Shown here piece by piece: positions 37,625 to 47,600 of a stretch of 64,000 bases of DNA. Source of the stretch: Flavobacterium enshiense (lineage in GTDB: Bacteria > Bacteroidota > Bacteroidia > Flavobacteriales > Flavobacteriaceae). Each line of letters begins with the position of its first letter. Position 1 is the stretch's first letter. The notes below the pieces were generated by a model, which was given only the letters and a program-made list of their open reading frames with translations, searched no databases and was not told where the DNA came from. The DNA is taken from assembly GCF_022836875.1 (NCBI RefSeq), contig NZ_CP090376.1, forward strand, positions 3,162,001 to 3,226,000, written 5' to 3'. A program made the translations under genes and the position numbers.

Positions 37625-38917
37625 TTATAAAATTAGATGTGATTTACTAATTCGCTCCATTAAGCCTTTTTCTACTTTAGCTTCTTCTGCAAATTCTGCC
37701 CATTTACTTACCGTATCATTAATTTGTTGAATAATATTACCTGCTTTTTTAATGTTCATGGATTTTGCTACATTCAATAAGTCTTCTTTGGTAATGCCTT
37801 TCCTTTTCCCATTAATACTTAGATTATGTTGGCTGACCCATTCACTGTCCGGACGGTAGGCAAAACAAATATCGTAGGCAGGAGCCAATTCCCAACTTTC
37901 ATTTTGTTTTAATCGGAAGGCAAAATTTTTGGTATGATCATCGCAATTTCTAGCGATTACATTAAAGGCCATTCGCCTGAAGAGCTGTTCGGCTTCCGGA
38001 TAAGGCAATTTTAATACTCGCATGGTTTGAAACAACTGTTCGTAGCTAAAACTGGTGATTTGATTAAAATCATAGTGTTGCATAGCGCACAACGTTTGAA
38101 TATGATGTTTGATATCACCATCTTCCCTGTCAAAACGTTTGGTCATAAAATGTGCCCTCCCGTTTTCTTCCATTAAACGACATTCCATCATTTCTATTTC
38201 GCAAGCCTTTGCCATTAGATAATATGCCATTTCAATTCTGCCGTAGCCGGTACTTTCTCCAAATTGCACATCGCTCACCGTGTCTAACTTAATCAGCCAA
38301 TGTTCAAATCCTTTGGGCGCTTTTGTTTGTCCGGATTTTACTTGTCCTGTTTTCTCATTGAAAGCAATAATGGCTTTGGGACGCGCACCTCCCGCGGAAG
38401 TTCCAATTTTAAGGATATCCATCATGGCTTGTTGTTCATCTCCGTTCAGATTGGTTTCAAATCCTTCTCTTTTTTTAAGTATTTTTTGGGAGATGCTTAC
38501 TAAACTATCTACTTCGATATCAAATGCTCTTTTATTAGCCCTGAATTGGGATGGTTCAAATTCCAAGGCTCCCATACCTCGTGTCCCAATGAAGCATAAC
38601 AATTCCACCGGATTCATGCTGTTTTCCGGTCGTCCGTTTTGTGCTAGCCAACTGTTTATTAATTGGTTTCCATAATCATCGGGTAATACATCTGCTAATA
38701 AGCCCGGAAGCCCTCTGAACGTTTTTATATCTCTAAGTTCATGAAATGAAAAGACCCTTTTATTGCTGTTTGCCACCGACATTTTTAGCGGTGCTAAATC
38801 CCATTTTTTGGTTATAAATTTTGAGTCGTATTCAAAACTTGCAATTCTTGTTTCAGGATTCCAAGCTACAGCACCGACTGTTTCACCCCATATTTTTATA
38901 AAAGCAGTTGTTATCAT
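37625..38917 (-). CDS. hipA: HipA-family serine/threonine kinase toxin
   Basis: This 430-residue protein is a full-length HipA. The N-terminal subdomain contains LPGLLADVLPDDYGNQLI, the ATP-binding loop is TSAGGARPKAIIAF near residue 172, and the catalytic block is NVIARNCDDHTKNFAF near residue 315, followed by APAYDICF. In E. coli HipA phosphorylates glutamyl-tRNA synthetase and stalls translation; the target here is unknown. Its start overlaps the hipB stop by one base. The position between the accessory genes and pglZ is unusual for BREX. Confidence 0.9.
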   Translation of the reverse strand: MITTAFIKIWGETVGAVAWNPETRIASFEYDSKFITKKWDLAPLKMSVANSNKRVFSFHELRDIKTFRGLPGLLADVLPDDYGNQLINSWLAQNGRPENSMNPVELLCFIGTRGMGALEFEPSQFRANKRAFDIEVDSLVSISQKILKKREGFETNLNGDEQQAMMDILKIGTSAGGARPKAIIAFNEKTGQVKSGQTKAPKGFEHWLIKLDTVSDVQFGESTGYGRIEMAYYLMAKACEIEMMECRLMEENGRAHFMTKRFDREDGDIKHHIQTLCAMQHYDFNQITSFSYEQLFQTMRVLKLPYPEAEQLFRRMAFNVIARNCDDHTKNFAFRLKQNESWELAPAYDICFAYRPDSEWVSQHNLSINGKRKGITKEDLLNVAKSMNIKKAGNIIQQINDTVSKWAEFAEEAKVEKGLMERISKSHLIL

Positions 38918-39264
38918 TACCAGTCGGATTCTTTTGAATTGTCATTATCATTATTTCTAGCACGTTGTCTTTTATGTTGTTCTTGTTTGGCTAGCTCTAT
39001 TGGGCTTATTTGTTCTTGAATTTTGAAGACATCCATCACATACAGTAAATCTAAAACCCTTAGCACCTGTAAAAGCGTAGGCACTGTTATCGTTTCTCCT
39101 TTTTCAAGTAAACTTAGCGTTGAGCGACTTATATTAGCCGCATTAGCCACCTCTTCTTGTGTCTTATTTTGAGTTAATCGATGGTGTTTTACAAATACAC
39201 CGATGGTTTGCGCTAGTACTGAATCGCTCATAGCAACCCAATCTATGTATTGTTTATCATTCAT
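38917..39264 (-). CDS. hipB: HipB-like antitoxin, XRE family
   Basis: This 115-residue protein has a helix-turn-helix at residues 27-82 (QEEVANAANISRSTLSLLEKGE) and a basic, disordered tail (QRARNNDNDNSKESDW). HipB proteins bind the operon operator and neutralise HipA by complex formation. The one-base overlap with hipA is the normal antitoxin-toxin coupling. The 85-base gap upstream could hold a separate promoter, allowing expression independent of the BREX genes. Confidence 0.88.
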   Translation of the reverse strand: MNDKQYIDWVAMSDSVLAQTIGVFVKHHRLTQNKTQEEVANAANISRSTLSLLEKGETITVPTLLQVLRVLDLLYVMDVFKIQEQISPIELAKQEQHKRQRARNNDNDNSKESDW

Positions 39265-39349
39265 AAAACGTTTAATTTGATGTTAACGACTGACATATCA
39301 TACAAAATTAAAGCATTTATATTTAAATAATTGCTATTACAGATTTAAA

Positions 39350-42300
39350 TTATTTTCTCTCACCAGTTCTAAAGTCATATTTTTCATTTTTTTCGAGATG
39401 CCCCAATTTGTTATCTACCTGAAATTTCAGTTTTTGATGTCTCGGGTTATTTGGATTAAAAGCCTTATTTGTTAGAAGATTTTGATATCTCATGTCAATT
39501 TTATCCTGGGAGCAGCAATTATCACATTTATCACAGATATACCAACCATTTGGGCAAACTTTAGATATTCTAGAGTCAATTATATTAAGACATCTCCAGT
39601 TTAGACAATGTGTTAAGTAGACAGTTTTATGATACTCACTACAAGTGGAATCTGTACAGTGAAATGTATTCACTCTATAAAAAGCAAATTCAGAAGTCGT
39701 TGCATCACGCGTTAATTTATTGCATGAATTGCATTTTAATTTTTCCAACAATCTGTTAACTCTATTAATGACAGCAACAAATCGATAATATAGATCATTA
39801 TCAAACTCAATTCTTAAAATTTTGATGAAATCCCTTAAAGTATATTTTTTCCATTGGAATGGGTTATAATCTTTTTGACACGGACTATAGCATTTACTAT
39901 TGCAACACCAATAAAAATTGGTTTCTAAGTCTTCATCAAATTGGGATTTTATAGCATCACAAAATGTCAGACCATCAGGAACACCGTAATTTTCGGTATG
40001 AAAAACATTTCTTTTTTTAGCCCATTTGAAATTATAATAAACACCATTAATACAAATTGATTTATTTTCTTTATTTAAAGAGTAATTTTTCCCCTCAATA
40101 CTTATCAAATTATCATTAACCGCAAATTCATGCCCGTTTATATTAATAAACCATTCTTCTTTATCATCCGCATTATAACTATATGCTTTCCATGTTCTTC
40201 CACTGCATTTATCTAATAATTTATCAATTTTTATAAGCTCATCAACATTCTCATTCAGTCGTTGACTTACTAATTCAAATATGGTTTTATCATTAATGAA
40301 TTGTTTGTGTACTTTTAAGGTATTCACCACATACAGCGCTATCCTCACATCAAGGTTCAAAGATGGATTATTTGCTAAATTTTCGAAGCGTGTGAATAAT
40401 TCTGCAGTAATCAGCTTTTTATTTAAGTGAATAGATGAAAATATTTTTTGTAAAATTTTAAATTGATTATCGTCCGGACACTCTTTTAAATAATCAATTG
40501 CCAAGTCAAGTTCAATCTCATTAACTGAATCATTAAACCATAAACTAACTTTCTTTGGATTTGAAACCAAGCCCTGTAAGTAATAAAGGAACTCATTTTT
40601 TTCCTTGGAGTTATCATCAAAATACACATGAAGTTTTACTAGCTCTTTAAAATTCTCATCATCATCAGGATTAAGAAATTTGGGTATAAAACCTTTTACA
40701 ATCTTGACCTTTTTTGTTTGGTCATGCCCTTTTAAATTATGTTTCAAAACATCTAAAACACTTATTTCAAGGCTATAGTCTAGCTTGTTACTTATTTCAT
40801 TAATGATTTTTATTTTATCTTCTTGGCTAAATGCATATGCCCCATTTACTTCTGTTTGGCTAGGCTTATGGTATTTATAGGCGACATTGATTTCATTTAT
40901 TATTTTGACAAGTTGCAGTATTTCATTTAAATCTTCTATTTGGGACAGATATTCGATAAAATTATCTTTTGAAAAATTGATTTTAAATTTGTCTTGGTCA
41001 TTTGTATAACCATAATTATTGTTTTTATCAAAATAGGAATTGTAGAGCGAAATTACGACTCTGTATTTTAGTGCTAATTTATCTTCGACTTGTTGTATTT
41101 GGGAGCCGGGTGTTTCTAGCGCCAAAAAAAATAAATCGCAAAATGACCTTAATGAATTATCAAAGTTTAACTCATTGTATTTGGCTAAAAAATAGTCATT
41201 GTGAAATTCTGATGGTGCGTTTATGAAATCGTTACGAGATAACTTATCTAAATGTTTATAAATAAAATCATTTGAAGGAATAAAGTAATTGAATTCTTGC
41301 CAATACTTGAAAAGCATTTCATCATCTAAATTCTCATTGATTATTTTAATGGCTTGCATTTTTTGGGTTCCAATGGAATTCCTGTTCAAGAAACTCAAAA
41401 ATCTATTGAAGTAATCGCTGTCATTTAATTTTGTCTTATCCCTTAAAAAATTGGCTATATTTTTTTTGAACAACAAATCACTAAGTTCATTGTAAATATT
41501 TGTTTCGAACAATACAGACATACATGATTTAATATCCGAGTATTCACTTTCAATTACTTCATTATAATCTTTTATTTTCTTTGAAATAATATTGAAGCAA
41601 ATATCCTCTCTCTCATGAGCTGTAAATATTTTTTCAAGCAAATAACAATCAATACTTTTATAATTATCCAAGAAAATGGCATCCGGAAAATCATACTCTT
41701 TTGCGTATTTATTGTGAAGTAAAGTATTACTCTGAATTATTGGATGATGATAGCTTTGTCTCCAAATGTCAAATAAATATTTTTCATCTGTTTTGGAAAG
41801 ATAATGTTTGAAAATTTCGATTATAATCTCACTAGATTTTACACCGGAAACTTCATTAATACTATTATCTGCATTTACGGTTTTAAATTCTAGTTTGTTG
41901 ATTACATCTCTTGTGATTTGGAACCTTTTTTTGGTCGTTTCTACGGAATCAAAATTGCATTCGTCAAAATCATTGATAAAAAAGGCTTTGACAGTTTCAG
42001 GGTCTTTATAACGTAACAACTGAAAGATTGCATAATTAAAAATACTACTATCCCTATATTCTTTACGAATGTATTCCTTTCCCCATCTGCTTTTCCCTTT
42101 AAAGGTCAATTCTAAACTTACTTTAGGGTCATTTTCATTTATTGACATTATGTATTTAAAATGCTCATAGGTTTCCGGGTCTGCAACATTGATTGCTTTT
42201 TTCCCTTTTTTGTCTTCCGCAATGTCAAAAAAAACAGCTTTTGCTTTTAGTACTTTTTCCGGTTTATTGATGAATTGACTAGAATGAATAAATACTTCAT

Positions 42301-42373
42301 TACCATCAATCGTTCCGATTACTCCAAATCCTTTGTCGTTATCAAACCATTTTATAAGTCCTAAGCTTTGCAT
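39350..42373 (-). CDS. Large unknown protein with N-terminal cold-shock domain and Cys-rich C-terminus
   Basis: This 1007-residue protein is encoded within the BREX operon. Residues 1-65 are a cold-shock/OB nucleic-acid-binding domain (GLIKWFDNDKGFGVI, then NEVFIHSSQF). Residues about 80-790 are helical, acidic and without a motif I know. Residues about 820-985 carry many cysteine pairs (WCCNSKCYSPCQ, CNSCNK, CTDSTC, CLNWRC, CDKCDNCC), which suggest several zinc knuckles. No nuclease, helicase or kinase motif is visible. A role as an RNA/DNA-sensing accessory of the defence island is an inference from the domain and the location. It follows the GIY-YIG gene by 24 bases. Confidence 0.82.
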   Translation of the reverse strand: MQSLGLIKWFDNDKGFGVIGTIDGNEVFIHSSQFINKPEKVLKAKAVFFDIAEDKKGKKAINVADPETYEHFKYIMSINENDPKVSLELTFKGKSRWGKEYIRKEYRDSSIFNYAIFQLLRYKDPETVKAFFINDFDECNFDSVETTKKRFQITRDVINKLEFKTVNADNSINEVSGVKSSEIIIEIFKHYLSKTDEKYLFDIWRQSYHHPIIQSNTLLHNKYAKEYDFPDAIFLDNYKSIDCYLLEKIFTAHEREDICFNIISKKIKDYNEVIESEYSDIKSCMSVLFETNIYNELSDLLFKKNIANFLRDKTKLNDSDYFNRFLSFLNRNSIGTQKMQAIKIINENLDDEMLFKYWQEFNYFIPSNDFIYKHLDKLSRNDFINAPSEFHNDYFLAKYNELNFDNSLRSFCDLFFLALETPGSQIQQVEDKLALKYRVVISLYNSYFDKNNNYGYTNDQDKFKINFSKDNFIEYLSQIEDLNEILQLVKIINEINVAYKYHKPSQTEVNGAYAFSQEDKIKIINEISNKLDYSLEISVLDVLKHNLKGHDQTKKVKIVKGFIPKFLNPDDDENFKELVKLHVYFDDNSKEKNEFLYYLQGLVSNPKKVSLWFNDSVNEIELDLAIDYLKECPDDNQFKILQKIFSSIHLNKKLITAELFTRFENLANNPSLNLDVRIALYVVNTLKVHKQFINDKTIFELVSQRLNENVDELIKIDKLLDKCSGRTWKAYSYNADDKEEWFININGHEFAVNDNLISIEGKNYSLNKENKSICINGVYYNFKWAKKRNVFHTENYGVPDGLTFCDAIKSQFDEDLETNFYWCCNSKCYSPCQKDYNPFQWKKYTLRDFIKILRIEFDNDLYYRFVAVINRVNRLLEKLKCNSCNKLTRDATTSEFAFYRVNTFHCTDSTCSEYHKTVYLTHCLNWRCLNIIDSRISKVCPNGWYICDKCDNCCSQDKIDMRYQNLLTNKAFNPNNPRHQKLKFQVDNKLGHLEKNEKYDFRTGERK

Positions 42374-42397
42374 ATTGAAAATATTTTTAAATCATTA

Positions 42398-42862
42398 TTA
42401 GAAAGAATTGTTTAACGAAGGTAGCGCTCCTTTTTGACGGTAAAAATTATACAATAGTACCGCTTCCAAATATGATGGTGGTGTTTGACCATTAGTGTAC
42501 AGAATGTGAAATGTTAGTGCCTCCACTTTATTGTTTTTCATGAAATTAAATACATAGTCATTTGTGAGGACATCACGACCATTTACTTTACCTCTCGTAG
42601 CTACCAAGCGGTTTTCTATAGAATGAGATCCCATTTGTCCATTAGTCTTCACTTTACCCGCCATTCCTATGTAAATGATTTCACCTGTTTGGGTTTTCAC
42701 CCAAATATAAACCCCATATGAATTGGCTGGTACTTGTTGCCGAATTAACTGATTGTACAAATTCCTTCCATTGGGTTGCAGAAACAATTGATGAGATACC
42801 ACGAAAACGGTATGGTTTTCAATAAACTCATTGGAAATCTGCATTATATCTGGTATTGTCAT
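42398..42862 (-). CDS. GIY-YIG nuclease domain protein
   Basis: This 154-residue protein has the GIY-YIG core spread as G50-V-Y (GVYIWVKTQTG) and Y64-I-G (IIYIGMAGK). It has candidate catalytic Arg (ENRLVATR, residue 85 or 90) and Glu (YLEAVLLYNF, near residue 138). The family cleaves DNA by a metal-dependent single-site mechanism. It stands 10 bases downstream of the DUF262 gene, so the two nucleases probably work or travel together. It has no extra DNA-binding domain. Confidence 0.82.
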   Translation of the reverse strand: MTIPDIMQISNEFIENHTVFVVSHQLFLQPNGRNLYNQLIRQQVPANSYGVYIWVKTQTGEIIYIGMAGKVKTNGQMGSHSIENRLVATRGKVNGRDVLTNDYVFNFMKNNKVEALTFHILYTNGQTPPSYLEAVLLYNFYRQKGALPSLNNSF

Positions 42863-42872
42863 AATTTCTACT

Positions 42873-44567
42873 TTAAAAATTATCCATCACAAATTCTACA
42901 ATTTTTGTTTTTCTCTTTGAAATAGCTTCCTTGTCCCAAAGTTCAGATTCTGTTATAAAGTTTTTGATTTCTCTTTGTTGGTACAAATGATTATAGGAGT
43001 CTAATTTCTCTTTCAAAGGATTGTTGCTTATGCTGCAATTATGTGACTTAGAAAGTAATAGATAGTTTCCTAAACAATTCAAATATTGGTTTATGAACTC
43101 TTCATCATATATTCCATATCCATGAGGTTTCAATTCCGGTTCTGTAGTAGGTGCCATGTGTTCTAGTTCTGGATTTTCTATTGTATCAAAACGAGACGTT
43201 GAATAACCCGATTTTCCTTCAGCTTCTAAAGTATTTTCATATTTCCATAAAATGAATTTTGCAGTGCTATGATTTAATTTACCTTGAATGGCTTTCTCTA
43301 ATTCTATATTGTTCCAATAATCCCACCAGCCGTCTTGTGTCTTTCGAAGATAATTAATACGGCTAATTATTGGTGCGACGTTGGGGTTGTTTTGTGTAAA
43401 CTCATTATACACTCCATTTAAACGAGAAGTAATATCGGCTCTTGTGCCAATCAATCGGTTTCGTAATACAATAGTTTCAAAGTTTTGACAAAGTTCACCG
43501 ATAGTATTTGTAGCTAATCCAAATCTATACGCTTTTAATACGAAAGGAACAGCTATACCAATTCCTCCTAAAGTAATTAAAGAATGAATTGCAAAATTTT
43601 CTCTTTCGTCTTTCCCGAAAAAGCGTGTGAGGTGTTCGAAACTGATAGCTAAACTTTTAGTAAATTCTTTGACAAATTCAATACCATTATTTTTGGCCAG
43701 TTCTTCGTTAATTTTTGTTACAGCATTGGTTTCCCACAAGGAATTGAAATGTACTCTTAATGTATAAGTCAATACGTCATCTTCGCTAATTTTATATTCA
43801 ATTGAAGATATAGACTTGTATATTTTTTCAAATCTCTCTTTAATATCTTTAATAATAGCTTCCTTTTCATCGTCACCATAAAGATGAACCTGGTACATGA
43901 ATTGGGCTTTGATGATTTCCAGATTGGTTGGTTTTTTTCCTCTGTTGTTTTGAAAGATGAACATTTGAATTGCCTCTGATTCATCAGTTACTTCATGAGT
44001 AGTACAAACAGCGGTTGTAACCGCTTTTAACATTCGGGTACAATATTCTTCACTTTTATCTTTTAACAGACTAATAAAATAATCAAAAGCCTCTACGATA
44101 CGTTTACCCGATTCGGTTTCTATGCCGTTTGTATCTTTTTTTTCTTGAGTGACTACATAATCTTTGAAAAGTAAGTTATCGTAATCAACGGTTTCAAAAT
44201 GAATGGTACTTTTCCTTTTGATCATTGTTTCATAAAGAAATTCCTCATCTTCTGACCAATCTCGTTTTTCCTTAATTGTTTTAAATATTACTGAAAGAAA
44301 TATTACAATTGTAGTTAATCTTTGTTGCCCATCAATTATATTAAATACATAGTCTCCTTTTTTTTCAAATAAGAAGTGTCCAAAGTAATAAGGCGATGTT
44401 GGGTTACTTTTTAAATACGCTTCTAAATCCTGAATAAAAACATCAATTTGTGTAGCTCTGTTTCTATTTTCTTTTGGTATTTCCCAAGCATAGGCTCTTT
44501 GGTAACTGGGAACTACTATTTTATTTCTACCATTAAGGATTTCACCTATTGTTGTTTTTGCTTCCAT
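42873..44567 (-). CDS. DUF262/DUF1524 (GmrSD-like) endonuclease
   Basis: This 564-residue protein has an N-terminal DUF262 domain with VPSYQRAYAWE near residue 20 and the nucleotide-sensing D79GQQRLTT. A C-terminal DUF1524 HNH-like nuclease domain has LEHMAP near residue 470 and the trailing N/H residues of LGNYLLLSKSHN. GmrSD and BrxU enzymes are type IV restriction systems that cut DNA with modified cytosines. BrxU is known to complement BREX against phages with modified genomes. Here the gene sits 90 bases behind pglX copy 1 in the operon. Confidence 0.87.
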   Translation of the reverse strand: MEAKTTIGEILNGRNKIVVPSYQRAYAWEIPKENRNRATQIDVFIQDLEAYLKSNPTSPYYFGHFLFEKKGDYVFNIIDGQQRLTTIVIFLSVIFKTIKEKRDWSEDEEFLYETMIKRKSTIHFETVDYDNLLFKDYVVTQEKKDTNGIETESGKRIVEAFDYFISLLKDKSEEYCTRMLKAVTTAVCTTHEVTDESEAIQMFIFQNNRGKKPTNLEIIKAQFMYQVHLYGDDEKEAIIKDIKERFEKIYKSISSIEYKISEDDVLTYTLRVHFNSLWETNAVTKINEELAKNNGIEFVKEFTKSLAISFEHLTRFFGKDERENFAIHSLITLGGIGIAVPFVLKAYRFGLATNTIGELCQNFETIVLRNRLIGTRADITSRLNGVYNEFTQNNPNVAPIISRINYLRKTQDGWWDYWNNIELEKAIQGKLNHSTAKFILWKYENTLEAEGKSGYSTSRFDTIENPELEHMAPTTEPELKPHGYGIYDEEFINQYLNCLGNYLLLSKSHNCSISNNPLKEKLDSYNHLYQQREIKNFITESELWDKEAISKRKTKIVEFVMDNF

Positions 44568-44657
44568 TTTCTGGCTCGTATTTATTTTAAATTGTTCTCT
44601 ATACTTTTTTCTTCCGTTTTACTGCACAAAAAAAAAATCGAACTGACGAGTGTAATA

Positions 44658-47600
44658 TTATATCTTCGCTACAGCTCCTTCAAACTTCTCATAATTCACA
44701 CTTACTCCATCATCTAAATCAAAGACGATTTCGTTTAATGCTAATGTTTTTAATACCTCATTGTAATCACGACATTCCAGTTCCCATGAGCGTAGTTTTT
44801 CCAAACGTTTGAGTTCGTTTTTGCTTAAATTACTTTCGTTGGCTACCGCTTTTTCAATTTCGTGTTTGATCCATTCCTGGTGTGGGTGGAGGTAGTTACG
44901 TTGTATTTTGCTCACGGTGTATTTGTCCATGCGGTGCATGTAGGTCAGTACTTTGAAGGCCGACGCCTGTGGTTTTTTAGGATTGGAACAGAACAACCAG
45001 TAAATAGGTTTCTTTTTGTACATGCCGGTGTGGTAGCCATAGAATTTCTCCGTTAACCATTTGTCTAAATCAGAGCCTAAACATTCGTTGATGAAGTTCA
45101 GGTTTTCTGTCAAGGTATCTTCGCCCCAAAGGTCGTGAATTAGGTTTTTGATGCGCACCAAAGCATCATCTGGGAAGGCGCACTCACTGCCCATAAGCGG
45201 GATGATCGCATCATCGTCAATTGCAATTGTACTACCATTGTATGCATAATTAGACGTTTCGTCTTCCGTTGGTTTCGGATGGGCGATGTGCAAGCCGGTT
45301 TTGTCTAAGCGATAACGCCCCATGAAAACACCGATACAGTAACTGAGGAACTGACTGATAACATCGTCTTTTTTTATTGGTAGTGCTACTGAATCTGCAT
45401 CTTTTGCTCTGAAAACTGGTTCCAATTGTTCTAAAGCCTTGCTGTCTAACTCTTCCTGTAAAATAGTGATATCTTTTAATGCTACCTCTGGCGTTAACTC
45501 TTCTTGCAAGCCATAGATATCGATAAAAATACGGTTGAGTTCTTCTTCATTTGAGTGCAATTGAAAGAAATCATTAGTTGCGTTTTCCTCCCATTTTTGG
45601 TAGGCATTTTTTAGTGAAGGACTTTCGTTTAGTAATGGGGATTGCTCAAAATCCCATGAGGTTTCTCGGGAGTCCCAATCTTTTTTGGAATTAGAAATCA
45701 GCTCTTTCGTGATTGTTTCTACCGATTCATAATTTTTATTCGGTGGATAATAAAGCATTCTACCAATGTCACCAGGTTGAAAATTTAATGTAGGAGAAAG
45801 AAATTTTAAATAACGATTTGCAACTTTAGTATTTAACATTGCCCCGAAAAAATATAATTCCTTATCCGCAAAAAGTGTACAACCTCCATTATCAAATAAA
45901 CATCCTTCTGGTACGTAACGACATGAAAATCCAGCAGAACTAATTGTTGACCATGAAAAGCCTTCTAAAAAATGATATTTAGAATTTCTTATTGTTGGTT
46001 TTTTAGATTTCCATGATAATCTCGATTTTATTTCTTCTCCGCAATTTTCCCAATTGACCAAGTTCTCTCGGTTACCATACCATCTTCGAAATTCACCTCC
46101 TTTATTGTACGGATACCATTTTTTATCTTTTATGAATAATTTTAGTGATGCTTTATTAAGATTTATTTCAAACCAAAATTTTAAAAAATATTCATTTTCA
46201 CCTGTATCAATTCCTTTTTTTGGATAACATTCTTTGCTAAAATAACTTCCATTGTTGAATAAATCCTTTTCTCTTTCACTTACCCAATATGCAATAGGAC
46301 TACCTAGAATTTTTTCAAAATTTTCTTGAAGGACATTCGAATACTGATTATTTCTGTTTAGAAAATTATCTTCTTTTTCAATGTTGTTTCTATAGTCTAC
46401 TAATCTAAAATAATTTCCAGATTTAATTCCTATTCCATTTTCTAAAACAAAAGCAGTCGACTGTACTACTTCGCCACTTAATTCTTCAAATGTTCTTGGT
46501 CCAAGATGGAGCATGTTTAAAATCCCAAAATTGTCATTTATGTGTTCTCGTAATTTCTCATAAGAAGATAAAAACATCCAAGAGTGTTGGTTTATCATTC
46601 CCATTAATCCTTTTGGCACATTCATGGACAAACAAACTTCCATAAATACTGCGAACAAGTCAGATTTAGATAATGGATAATTGTCATTAACATAATCTTT
46701 CAACTTTGCATTCATATTTTTTTGCCCCATGTATGGTGGGTTGGCCACTACTGCCGTGTATTTTTTGGTCATGACCAATAAGACTTCGAGAAACGGCTTT
46801 AGGTTGTTCCATAAGTCCTGTTGGATAATGTCTAAAGTTCCGGCTTGGTATTGGGTATTCCAATTACGATACTGTTCGGCAATAAAAGTATGGGCTTCAG
46901 GCGAAAGTTCCAGTTTTAAAGCGGTACCTATATTTTTTCCTTCGTTTAGTAAAACTAATGCTCCTTTGAGTTCGGCTACAAAAGAAGCTCCTTTTGGCGT
47001 TAAAAAACTTTGTATTTCTTCTAAATTAAAATGGTAGGTTTCCGGAAAACTGTAAATGTGAGGCAATAGCAAAGCAGTGCTGTCGGAAGGATTTAGCACT
47101 TCTGGATAAAACTCGGCTGCTTTTAATAGTACTGCAAAACGTGCTAATTGCATGGCACGATCGTCGATATCTAAGCCAAACAGGTTGTTTTGAAGAATAC
47201 TGATTACCGCATTTTTGGCAGTGTAGCCTTGTTCACGATACATTTTAAATAGCAACTCAAAACCCGTTACCAGGATGTGTCCACTTCCTGACGCTGGGTC
47301 GATGAGGGTTAGGTCTTCTAAATGGTGAATGGTGAATGGTGAATAGTTGATTTTTTCCTCTGCTTCATTCACCACCAAATACTTCATCTCCGGTTTTAGG
47401 GAGGAGGTATTGTCAAAGTCGAGGTAGATTTTACCGACCGTGTTTTCCACCATATATTTTACGATCCACTTGGGTGTAAATATTTGGGTTGCCGCAGGAA
47501 TGTCTTCCGGTCTTGCTTTTTTGTTTGCTTTGAAGCCTTTGAATACTTCGTCTTTTTTATCGGAAATATAGAATTGGTACAACCAACCAATGAGTTCTAC

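Noticed and set aside
44629..44638. A homopolymer A-run between pglX copy 1 and the DUF262 gene as a phase-variation tract
   Set aside because: It lies outside both coding frames and similar A-runs are common in this AT-rich DNA.
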